Assembly: GCA_022496185.1 (NCBI GenBank)
Contig: WTXG01000370.1
Span: forward strand, 1 to 29,365
Length of the DNA stretch: 29,365 nucleotides
Reading direction: 5' to 3'
Source: Multifurca ochricompacta
Lineage: Eukaryota; Basidiomycota; Agaricomycetes; Russulales; Russulaceae
The position numbers and the translations under genes are program-made. Of the stretch, positions 7,847-17,002 are shown piece by piece (position 1 is the first letter of the stretch; each line of letters begins with the position of its first letter). The notes under the pieces were generated by a model. It was given only the letters and a program-made list of their open reading frames with translations, was not told the origin of the DNA and made no database searches.

Positions 7847-10800
7847 CTAGTAATAATCTGAGTGATTCAAATCTGGCGACTGGGGAGAATGTTTCGTCGA
7901 AGTCCACCCCTTCTACTTGGGTGAAACCTTTTGCCACAAGCCTAGCACGAAACCGTCCATCTGGTTTCAGCTTAAAAACCCATTTTGACTTGACAGCCTT
8001 TCTTCCTTTTGGAAGATCCTCAAGGCGCCACACATCAAGTTTATCTAAGGCATCAATTTCATATTTACATGCCTCAAGCCATTCACTGGCGTTGTCAGAC
8101 TGCATTGCCTCCTGAAAAGTCAGGGGGTCTCTATAAGAGACACCTGCGGCATTTAGCAACTCCATGTGCCCAAGCCTGGACAAACCCTGCACGAACTCAA
8201 CATTATCCTCATTATAAAATCGAGGATTCATACGACGTGAACGTTTAGGACAGGCAGTATCAAGATCTAAATCTTCCTGCACAGCCTTGTCACGTTGTTG
8301 AGAGTGTGGACTTTCCCTAGTAAATACTGGTTGGGAAATCTTGCCAACTTTCTTCTTAGTTTGTCTTTTGGCATGGGTTCTTTGTGGGAGTTCTGATGGT
8401 TCCAGGATTTGGGATGGTGGTGTCTGATAGATGGTTTGATTGTGTGTATCAAGTTCATTTTCAGGTGTGGTAGGCTCAGGATTTAATTGAGGAGGTTCCA
8501 CTACCTCCTGTTCCTCAACCTCGGCGTCCTTGTCTTCAGGAGCCTGAGGAACTGTGGCTATTGCTGGTTGAGGTTGGACAGGCCTCTCAACTTCTAATAC
8601 AAAAGGCGTAACTTTTTCCTTTTGTTTTCCCTTGCTGTCCTTGGCAAGGTTGGATGGGAAGGACCCTTCATCAAATGTCACATCTCTTGACAATACGAAG
8701 GATCGAGTATGCATATCCCAAAGAAGGTATCCTTTAGAGTGGGGTGCATACCCAACAAAGACTGTCTCCCTGGCTTTGTGATCCAGTTTACGTCTTTTGT
8801 CCTCTGGGACAGTGTAGTAGGCTAGGCAGCCAAATATTTTAAAGTATGACACATCTGGAATGTCCCCATCCAGAAGTTCAAGCGGTGTCCTCCACTTATT
8901 TGAATGGATAGGTGTTCTATTGTATATGTGACAGGCTGTTCGCACTGCACATTCCCAGAAACCAAGGGAAAGACCAGCATGATGCAGCATACTGGTAGCC
9001 TTTTCCATGATGGTTCTGTTGAACCTTTCAGCCCTTCCGTTCTGTTGTGGGGAGTATGGCATTGTCAATTTATGCTCTATGCCAGCCTGCTCAAGTATTG
9101 ACTTCAGCTCCCTATTAACAAATTTGCCACCTCGGTCTGTGTGTAAGGTCTTTATTTTCTTGTCTGTTTTATTTTCCAAGAACGCCTTAACATTACAGAA
9201 TGTCAAGGTAAAATCACTTTTAGCTTTCATAGCAACAACTAGGGCAGTTCTGCTAAAGTCATCTATGAAAGTGGCGAAGTATAGGTTCCCTTGTATTGAA
9301 GTACATTGCAGAGGACCAACTAGGTCACTATGAATGACTTCCAAGGGTGCTGAAGCTCTCTTTTGAGAGGGAGGGAATGGAAGACGGTGTGATTTTCCCA
9401 TTTCACAGCCATAACACGGCTTGTCTTCCACTTGGCTATTATCTATACTAAGGCCTTTTACAGCCTTAGGAGCATGTCTTTTGAGGGCCTCTTTTGACAT
9501 ATGACCCATGCGCAAATGCCAGGTATCAAGGCTACTTGATGCAGATTTGTGGGAAGCAGTATTTAAATTCTGCATAGTTTTCCCAAAGACCCAGTAGAGT
9601 CCCATAGCCTTGATACCTTCCACTATAATTGTATTATTGTACTTTATTTTGACTTCAGATGGAGAAAACTCCACTGAACCGCCCTTGTCTGTGATGCAGC
9701 TTGTCGACAGTATTCTTTCACTGCCAGGCATGTAAAAGACATTATTTAACTCTAACTCATAATTATTGCGAGTTTTGAGTATGACTTTGCCTGTTCCTTC
9801 AACTTGGACTATGGATCCATCACCAATTGTCACCTGATGTCCCTTATGTGGGAAATACTCAGAGAAATCATCTAAGTATGGTGTAAAATGGGTGGTGGCT
9901 CCACTATCCATCATCCAAGGGTTGCTGCCATCATCGACTTCTTGCGTATGCTCGGTCATCATATAAAGTGAAATACGAGGTGTCTCATGCACCTCCTGTA
10001 TTCTGCTGCTACCATTAACTACGGTAGCTACTTGTGTGGAGTTATTATGTACACTGGGGCCTTGCCCCTTCCTCTTGTTGCCCTTTTTGCCTGCATCAGC
10101 ATTGGCTCTGTCCTGTTTCCTTTGCCGACATTCATTAGCCTTGTGGCCCAGCTTCTGGCAATAGAAGCAGGTGACATCATTGGACGATGATGCACCTGCA
10201 GGAGGTGGCGTGAAAGATACTTGTTTTTTATTTTTATTTTTGTTGACATGGGCTGCCTTGTTAAGGGCAGCCCCAACACCACTTCCTGCAGGGCCGGCTA
10301 GTCGGCTTTCCTCATTTAAGAACCTTTGTACAAGGTCCTGAGGGGAAAGGCAGTCAGGAGGACCTGACGCCAGGATTGAGCCAGCAATGGCTGAGTAGGA
10401 TGGAGGTAGGGACTGGAGCAAAATAAAGCTCATCTGGAAATCAGAGATCTCCATCCCATTTTCCTTGAGGGTACTCCTCACATCCAACACACGCTGCAAC
10501 TGGGGTCTGAATTGTTTGCCCTCCTCCAAGTGGAAGGAGGACACAGAACACCACAAGTTGTAGGTGGCCATGCTTCCTACTGAGCCGTAGAGCAATTCCA
10601 AACGCTCATACTTGGCATTGACAGAAGGATAAGTTCTGTCTGAGGTAATTTGGGAGTATGTTTCTGGCGATGTGACCATCACCAGAACTCCCATGAGGAC
10701 TTCCTCCACCCTGTTCCATTCCTGGTACATAGGTTCCGACCAAAGCGCAAAACACTTGGCGTACTCATCGTCCTTCTCTCCATCTTCTGGCTTGGGAGCA

Positions 10801-10946
10801 TTGAGGAATTCAGGGGCATCATGCGTGATATGCCTCTTCATCCCATTGATCCTCAGCAGGGCTGTGAACGACACAGACCACTGCTGCCAGTTGGAGCCAT
10901 CAAGCTTGTCAAACTTGAAGGTGGGAGGGAAGACGATGGAAGACAT
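7847..10946 (-). pseudogene. Element E: Ty1/Copia gag-pol, truncated in RT by element A
   Basis: A single long frame from ATG at 10946. Domains in order: Copia gag (FDKLDGSNWQQW near the N terminus, up to about residue 215), CCHC knuckle CFYCQKLGHKANEC near 259-272, protease WMMDSGATTHFTP near 347, GAG-pre-integrase (WHLRMGHMS, CYGCEMGKSHR), and an integrase core with D in VIHSDLVGP, D in LHTDRGGKF and E in QNGRAERFNRT. RT begins VWRLEDLPKGRKAVKSKWVF and stops at FESLRLLL, residue about 1033, where the LTR of element A starts. The next 43 open codons are LTR antisense, not Copia. The gag-protease-integrase-RT order is diagnostic of Ty1/Copia. The YVDD box and RNase H must lie outside the window beyond element A. 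No internal stop is present, so this copy was intact until the insertion. Confidence 0.95.
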
Positions 10947-10984
10947 TGAGATGATTTAAAAAAAGGTTGATCCTGGTTCCAAGG

Positions 10985-11000
10985 AGCAGTTAGAACCAGT
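10985..11000 (-). promoter_or_regulatory. Element E candidate primer-binding site
   Basis: The minus strand reads TGGTTCTAACTGCTCC followed toward gag by a short leader. It begins with TGG, the complement of a tRNA CCA end, and lies next to a possible LTR end ...GGACA. I could not name the tRNA. The Gypsy-style self-priming match was not found here. Confidence 0.3.
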
Positions 11001-12365
11001 TGTCCAGGTCTCATTGAAGAGGGCCCATCCATTCTGTGGCGCTATGCTTCAGAACTTAAAAAAGTCCTGCCTCTGATGTGCGACTTCTAAGTAGTATAGT
11101 AGGCTATCTAGCGCCATCTACAACAAGTCCTAAGCCCACATCAGGGGGACATTGTGTAAATAGATGGGGAGTCATGTCATGGAGGAGCCAACTGCAAGTT
11201 CCACTAGAGACAAAGGGTATAGAGCCCTTCCTCTAGTGCTGGTGGTGGAGTCCATGATTAAGCCCTAGATGATTGGGGCCATGACTATAGTAGACTATTA
11301 GGTTTCCTCTGGTTGGGGCGAACCCCCAATGAAAGCAGCAGGTACTTCTGCCCAGAGACAAAACCCTCTAGCTACTGTGTAAATACTATAGTAGTTCAAG
11401 CCTACTTGTATCGAGCCCAAGTGTCATGGGAGTGACTACCCATGCCTTGTTCTAGACCCTAAACTCTACCAGCAGGTCGCTAAACCTGGCTTATGGATCG
11501 AGCCAAGCATTGACTGAACCTATAGCCCCAAGCCTTCTGGGCAAGTGGCCTACTAAGTCTATGGATGGGACGAAAACCCAGCTACAACTATGAATACTAT
11601 TTACTTAGAGCGCACATGAGGAACTCAAGGTGTTTCACCCACTTAGGGTCCCTCATCACCTTTTGCAAGAATCCCCTAAGGGACTAGCCAAACAGATCAA
11701 GGTGGGCACATAAAGTGCACCACCTTGTGGACAGTTAAGGGCAAGAAAGAAAGAAATTGAAGCTCACTGTGACAGTGATTGGGAAAAAAGGAGTCTTGAA
11801 GCAGTGAGCTTGAAGAAGGTGTTGGACTGATCAAATAAAGGAAAAACAGATCAGTAAAGTGTGCCCAGGGCCCATAACCTGTCAAACAGGCATGAGGCGC
11901 AGCATACTGACTGTGGATGTTAGTTGGTTAAACTAGACAAAGAAAGTTACTTCAGATGTTAGAAGAACTCTATTAACTATACTACTGACCTAGACAAAGA
12001 AAGTTCTATGTAAAGAACGTCAGTCTAATAGTAAAGTAGATAGTATGAAAGGAACTTACACTTCAGATGTTAGAAGAACTCTGAAGTGTAGAAGACGAAA
12101 CAGACACCCTTATATACCCCAAGGGATGGTCTGTGCGCACTGGGAATAAGTCCACAAGTGCCGGACAAAGTCCAAACAATAAACATGAGGGACAAAGGCC
12201 ATTGGCCAATACAGAAATCACATGCTACGTGGTGTATCAGTCAGCTACTGCGGAATGTGAGAATAAAAGTAATAATGATAATGTAAATAGTCTGAAACTC
12301 CGGTATCTAATCTAATCTACAAAGTAGCTAATCTAATCACCTGATGCCTGAAGCATCACCGAACA
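11001..12365 (-). repeat. Element E candidate 5' LTR and leader (no gene)
   Basis: About 1.36 kb without any convincing ORF, between Copia gag and gag relic F. On the minus strand it would begin TGTTCGGTG at 12365, where the gag F frame stops making sense, and end GGACA at 11001. TATATAAG lies at 12109-12116. A 9-bp inverted repeat ACACTTCAG/CTGAAGTGT (12058-12066 and 12081-12089) sits at the expected transcript start. Direct repeats: a 23-mer at 11949-11971 and 12060-12082, and a 16-mer at 11933-11948 and 11990-12005. The boundaries are inferred, because the other LTR is not in the window. Confidence 0.45.
12109..12116 (-). promoter_or_regulatory. Element E TATA box
   Basis: The minus strand reads TATATAAG, preceded by GG and followed by GGG. 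It is the only strong TATA in the 1.3 kb upstream of Copia gag, about 250 bp from the inferred LTR start. Confidence 0.5.
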
Positions 12366-12910
12366 TCTTCTGTGTTCAACACTTTGGGGAAGTGATTGAA
12401 ATTTAAGCATGAAGTTGCTGATCTCCTGATTCTCCCATTCTCATGAAGTGTCCCAGAACTGGACAGACTTGCTGGGTAGTTCAGTAGCAATGGGGTATAC
12501 TTCTCATCTAGGAACATCTTCTTGCTGCCAGAAGTCTGGAGGTGAATGATTGTAATTGCGTCCACACCAATCCTCTTCGTTTGTCCTTACATCGCTCGGT
12601 TTACTGCTGTACCATTGTTGTAGCAAGGGGTCAGGCCTTGGGTCCTGTCCAGAGAAGGAAGCCTTCCAATCATTGTCTGGGCTGGGCATGGCAATGGGCC
12701 AGTTAGCAAACTCTATGTGCGCTACCCTGTATACTTTTTTGTAATCAAAATGGCTGTTAGGGTGATCTGGATACTTAGAAAGAAGTCGAGAGTACAACTG
12801 CCTCTGATCTTCAAAGTGAAAGCCGTTCCAGAAGGAGGAGTTGCACTCTTCATCCAAAAGCCGCTTGGAGTTGACCAATGGTTTAGACAGCAATAGGAAC
12901 CTCTTATAGT
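12366..12910 (-). pseudogene. Element F gag, C-terminal part (relic)
   Basis: Continues the gag frame interrupted by the hAT element: the first part ends HTYYK and this part resumes KRFLLLSKPLVNSKRLL, then FWNGFHFEDQRQLYSRLLSKYPDHP. It resembles gag proteins common in basidiomycete Ty3/Gypsy elements. A TGA follows QQEDVPR at about 12504. The same frame remains coding-like beyond it (EVYPIATELPSKSVQF, later FMLKFQSLPQSVEHRR) with one more TGA before it ends at about 12366, where element E appears to start. Both stops could derive from CGA. It is a dead remnant. The family call rests on memory of similar proteins, without a search. Confidence 0.7.
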
Positions 12911-13498
12911 CAGTGTTTGCCACAGGTAACCTGCGGGTAAAAACACATGGACCCATACCCATACCCGTATGTACCTGGACCCTTACACCAAGGGTACAGG
13001 TTTGCCATACTACGGGTATGGGTACACCACAGGTCATATACCTGCAGGTAAGGGTGGATATTTACATTTCAAGTCTGATAACCTAGAATAACATTGTACT
13101 ACTTAAGCTATAATCCATTTGTCATCTGGCCATTCTTCATTGTTTTTGGTATCAGGTTGAGATGCTGCATACTTTAAATCAGCAGTCTCTACATAACCTG
13201 CCTTCATCCAAGCTCCCAAACATAGAAGAGCCTGAGTTGTATGCAATGGGACCACTGGGTCTGTATACAGTATCTACAATACATGTACTATATAGTTTTT
13301 CTGTGGCTGGTGCAATGCCACATGCATTGCCGCCCTCATTGCTGCCCTTCCAATTTCAGCTTACCTGCTCTGGTGGGTAAGGGTTGGGTGTCTGCAGGTA
13401 GGGGTCACATGAGGGGTATGAAGACATGACCCCAACCCATACCCACATGTACCCTGACCACATACCCGGTGGGTTGCACCTACCCATAGTGAACACTA
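12911..13498 (+). mobile_element. Non-autonomous hAT-type DNA transposon (588 bp), TSD CTTATAGT
   Basis: The left end is CAGTGTTTGCC; the right end, read inward on the minus strand, is TAGTGTTCACT. Perfect 8-bp duplications CTTATAGT flank it (12903-12910 and 13499-13506), the length typical of hAT transposons, and the YAGTGTT terminus fits that superfamily. Both subterminal 130-bp zones are full of short GGGTA/TACCC motifs in both directions, as expected for transposase-binding repeats. No transposase-like ORF is present, so it would need a transposase in trans. Excision with one TSD copy rejoins gag F in frame (TYYK|RFLL). Strand is arbitrary. Confidence 0.88.
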
Positions 13499-13506
13499 CT
13501 TATAGT

Positions 13507-14437
13507 ACGTGTGCACAGCTTCTTCATCATCCATTTGAGCTTGAGAATTGAGCCTGGTCATCTCCTGGAGATGCTGTTTAGTGTACCGGCTGTGCTCAGA
13601 AGATTCCGCATAGAGTTGCTCCAGAGAGTTCTTGAATGTGTTCCAGTTTTGAGTGTCATAGCCATCTAGGTACTTCCAGAGTTGTTGCATTTCAGAAGGC
13701 ATGTAACAGGTAATCTGTTCCACTTTTTGTTGACTCAAAAGACCATGAGTGGTTGCCAAGTCTTTGAATTCTTTGATGAAGAACTCAATCGGGTCGTCTG
13801 TTCGATCAGAGAAGAATGGGGCTTGCTGAGAGCGAGGAGGGGGCATCACGGCAGGACCAGAGATGTGGTTGTTCGATGTCATGACTGGCACGGGGGGAGG
13901 TGCTGTAGTTGACTGATTATAAGTGGGTAGGGGCTGAACTGGAAGCAAAGATTGATGTCGGAGCAGGGGTGAAGGAGGCAAGACTGTATTGAAACTAGAT
14001 GGAGTGAGAAAGGAGGCTGGTCTTAGTTGGAATGCTGTAGTGTCGGATGGAAGGGGGAATGAGGAAGTAACAGGAAGCGAGTCTGGAAGCGATGGACTTG
14101 GGATTCTAGATACAAGAGCCAAGGCGATTGTTGAAGATGGGATGGAAGATGAAGTGGTGCTCAAGACAGGGGATGAAAGCCGATTAATGGAACTCAATAC
14201 TAAGGCAGAGAAGGGGACAGAGATTTCAGGGTCTAAGTAGGATTCAGAGGTAGCCTGAAGGATCAAGGGTGATGAGGCTAGATCAGGCCATGCTGTGTGG
14301 TCGGAAGATGTTGACGCAGTAGGAGATGGGGGTCTAGAGTTATCTGGAGAAGCTGCCAAGGTTCTAGATGAGGTTGAGGCCTTTCTGGTGTTTCTGGTTG
14401 GCAAGACTCTGGGTGGTATAGGGTTCTGGCAGGGCAT
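13507..14437 (-). pseudogene. Element F gag, N-terminal part
   Basis: First ATG at 14437 (MPCQNPIPPR). The first about 205 residues are low complexity, Ser/Pro/Thr rich. A structured region follows (DPIEFFIKEFKDLATTHG, VEQITCYMPSEMQQLWKYLDG, LEQLYAESSEHSRYTKQHL) that looks like the capsid region of basidiomycete Ty3/Gypsy gag proteins. The frame is open to HTYYK, where the hAT element inserted. No zinc knuckle is visible in either half. Pol of this element is not in the window, presumably displaced beyond elements E and A. An alternative is a domesticated gag-like host gene, but the adjacent TATA-bearing LTR-like region makes an element more likely. Confidence 0.72.
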
Positions 14438-14857
14438 AGACAAGTCACAGGTGTGACAAGAAGGGGGTTAGGTCAAGGGAACTGATAACTTTGCCTCACT
14501 GGGGCAGCCAATTTGTGCAGAGCCTATCCGTGGTGAGTGCGAAGCAAAGCCTGTTCCCTGAGGAGTAAGGTGAGCAGTAAGTTGAGAAGAGGAGAGAGAA
14601 GAGCCCACGCAATGTAATGAAGTTGATGAGCGTTGGATCATGCTGAATGTTTACTGATGATGGTGCCGATGGTTCCGATTGACCTTGCGCCTTGTTCAAT
14701 AACTGTTCTTTTGCACACAAAGAGAGAGAGAGATAGAGAGAGAGAGAAGCTAGATTGCTAGTTGCTGGCTGGTCTACTATGAGCATTGTATGTACCTTTA
14801 TATACTTGTGGAGAGACCTAGCTGAAGGAATGTTTTTAGAAATTAACAGAGGTAAAG
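14438..14857 (-). repeat. Element F leader and partial 5' LTR (no gene)
   Basis: No ORF of note. The minus strand has TATATAAAGG at 14795-14804, upstream of gag F in the correct direction, so this is read as the R/U5 and leader of F with part of U3. An (AG)n/(TC)n tract lies at 14720-14748. A possible LTR end plus PBS (GCACA, then TGGCTGCCCC) lies near 14495-14511. It is cut at 14857 by the 5' LTR of element B. Confidence 0.45.
14720..14748. repeat. AG microsatellite
   Basis: Nearly pure AG dinucleotide run with a single AGAT interruption. In the sense of element F it is a CT tract in the transcribed leader, downstream of the TATA box. Confidence 0.9.
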
Positions 14858-15451
14858 TATTACGAACCCCGCTGTGTTGTCTCATTTTCTTTTTCCATCA
14901 CATGACGAGCTGTTTGACTCCATTTGCCCCTTCATTGACCATGTTATGACTTCCTTTGTACATATTTGTCCCTTATCTTTGACCAAGGCTGTGCTTATCT
15001 CTGACTCATACCTTACACAAGAACACTTACATATTTTCCCACCAGAATCGTGACTATACCAGATTCGTCTACGTATATTCTCACCTGGCCCACACTGACT
15101 CTGTCCCCCATTTGGCTACATTACGACTTTGTTGATACATCAAGTACGGTACTCCGATTTAGACTCCGATCTCTATAACGTATATAAGGCCTGCCTAGAT
15201 AGCCTGTATGCCTCAGACTCGACTTCTTAATTGACTTGGTGCATTACCTTCTGGGTGATTCCTAAGACCCGACTCTTGAATCATCTCAGTGCTTTTGGCA
15301 CTTCTCTGCTCACCAGTACTAAGGGATTAGCTCCTTGGTATTGACCTCTCACCCAAACTCCATGTACTTGAGAGACAGTACACACCTGACTTCGTAGTTT
15401 TGCTACACGACTTATCACACATTGTGATGAACGCCCGCACCAGGCGTTACA
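14858..15451 (+). repeat. Element B 5' LTR
   Basis: A 594-bp LTR related to those of A and C, in plus orientation. It starts TATTACG (family start TGTTACG, so G to A at base 2) and ends GCGTTACA. TATATAAG is at 15181-15188 and the predicted transcript start AGACTCGACTT at 15215-15225. U5 ends in two hairpins, ATCACA/TGTGAT (15414-15428) and ACGCC/GGCGT (15431-15447). The sequence is diverged from the A LTR but has the same architecture. Left flank is element F. Confidence 0.85.
15181..15188 (+). promoter_or_regulatory. Element B LTR TATA box
   Basis: TATATAAG begins 34 nt before the predicted transcript start at 15215, the same spacing as in element A. Confidence 0.7.
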
Positions 15452-15453
15452 TT

Positions 15454-15464
15454 AAGTCGAGTCT
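15454..15464 (+). promoter_or_regulatory. Element B self-complementary primer-binding site
   Basis: AAGTCGAGTCT, two nucleotides after the LTR end, is the exact complement of AGACTCGACTT at 15215-15225. Sequence and 2-nt offset match element A although the surrounding LTRs differ. Confidence 0.75.
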
Positions 15465-15472
15465 CCCCCACC

Positions 15473-17002
15473 GTGGCTTCATCCAGCCGCAGTCAGACCT
15501 TGCACAATGAAGAACTCATTGACCACCGAGACGAGGATAATCTTTCACAACAAGTCCTTGGCTCTGCCATCTGGAAAGATTTTGAAACCAAGTTTGGATA
15601 CTACATCTATCATGACAATCAGTACCAGCCAGTTGAATACGACGAACAGAAGAGGGTCTGGTACTGTATCCATTACTCTAGAAGCCATCGTTCCTGGGTT
15701 ACCACAGGACCTGCCCCACCAGAGTATGGCCTAGGACCTTGGAGAGAAAATCCCCCAGCCATCGTCACAGATTCAGAACCAGAAGAATACATCGAAGAAA
15801 GCAGCGAAGATGCACAAGTCATAGCCACCAGTTTTACAGCTCAGACAGTTGCACCCGAGAGTACTACGTTCAGAACAACTGCTTTAGTCTCTCCCCAGAT
15901 CACATGACAGACCTCAGACACCCCGACTATCACATACCCAACAATGTCAACCATTGCTGCACAGTTACCCGACCCCGCTCCCATTGTCCCCGCTCCAAAC
16001 CTCCCTCCCCCATCAGGACGCCTTATGGGAGTTCTGCCAACCACATTTACCGGTGACTGATCACAGAGCAAAAAGTTCATGCTCGAGTTTGAGACGTTTA
16101 AGAATTTCAATCATGACATCCCCCAGATCATGAACCCTTTCCAACGAACCAACCTTTTCCTCTCACTTATCAGAGGGGATTCTGTCAATGATTGGACAAT
16201 GGAACAGATTGAATGGCTGAACAACAGAGTTACAGCTGGAACCAGAACCACAGACGAAGATCTGTGGGATGTAGTGGCGCAAAGGTTTAAAGACGCCTTC
16301 ACAGATGGGCAGGCCAAACAGAAGGCTGCCAGAGAACTGAAGTCCCTCAAAATGGAAAGAGGCGACTTAGATGGCTATGTAGCCAGATTTCGCAACCTGG
16401 CCAAAAGAGCGGGGTATGATGTCAATGAAGAGGCAACGCTCAACCTCTTCTCCCAGGGGTTGCCCAACCCCCTGGTGAAAAACATCATCCAATTCCATCA
16501 CCCCGAGTCATGGAGCCAGTGGACAAGTGCTGCCAGAACACAGCAGCAGGACTATTTAGACTTCCAAACACGATTTGGAGTTGATATGAAGAAGGGTAAA
16601 ACCCGCAACCAGTGGAAGGCAGCATTCGGGGTAAAACCTGTTCATCCTCAAGACCCTAATGCTATGGACACGTCGGCAGACCGCACCAAAGCCCGCGCAG
16701 CCCTTACCGACGATGAAAAGAAAAGTCTTATGAAGGAAGGGCGCTGCTTTCACTGCCAAGCACAAGGGCATATGTCACGATTCTGCCCAAAGAAAACAGT
16801 CCGTGCTGCTGAAGCAACAGTAGCCGCCGCTGCCATGACACCGTCAGTACAAAACCTACCTACCCCAGTAAAAGAGAATCCAGTAACCGCCCCAAAAACC
16901 AAAGAACAGAAAGCGGCAGCTATTTGGGAACACATGATGAACGAAGACGAGGCGGTATGCGCCTTGATCATTGACAAGGCCTTTGGCCAGAAGGATTTTT
17001 GA
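15473..17002 (+). pseudogene. Element B gag with two TGA stops
   Basis: Homolog of element A gag along its whole length. It starts at GTG in ACCGTGG (A at -3, G at +4), the same codon as in A. The conserved N-terminal domain is followed by TGA at 15905-15907 and a second TGA at 16058-16060 inside a GDRSQS-like motif (CGG in element A). The capsid region continues uninterrupted from there, with the CCHC knuckle CFHCQAQGHMSRFC near 16745-16786 and a tail ending KAFGQKDF at 17002. Pol overlaps in the -1 frame. The two nonsense codons make this copy unable to express full Gag. Confidence 0.9.
16993..17002 (+). promoter_or_regulatory. Gag stop / -1 pol overlap, candidate frameshift site (B)
   Basis: GATTTTTGA at the gag terminus; the pol frame opens one base back at 16999 and reads IGSTPLAWARALHVTS, nearly identical to element A in the same frame. 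Complementary GCTC and GAGC blocks flank the next about 20 nt in both copies and could form a stimulatory hairpin. Confidence 0.5.

Noticed and set aside
13162..13429. Short frames inside the hAT element that might be a transposase remnant
   Set aside because: No hAT dimerisation-domain or BED-type zinc motif; too short and compositionally biased.
14496..14885. 129-codon minus-strand frame upstream of gag F
   Set aside because: It crosses the junction between F and the B LTR, includes the CT microsatellite (LSLYLSLSL), and contains the TATA region; it is not a protein.
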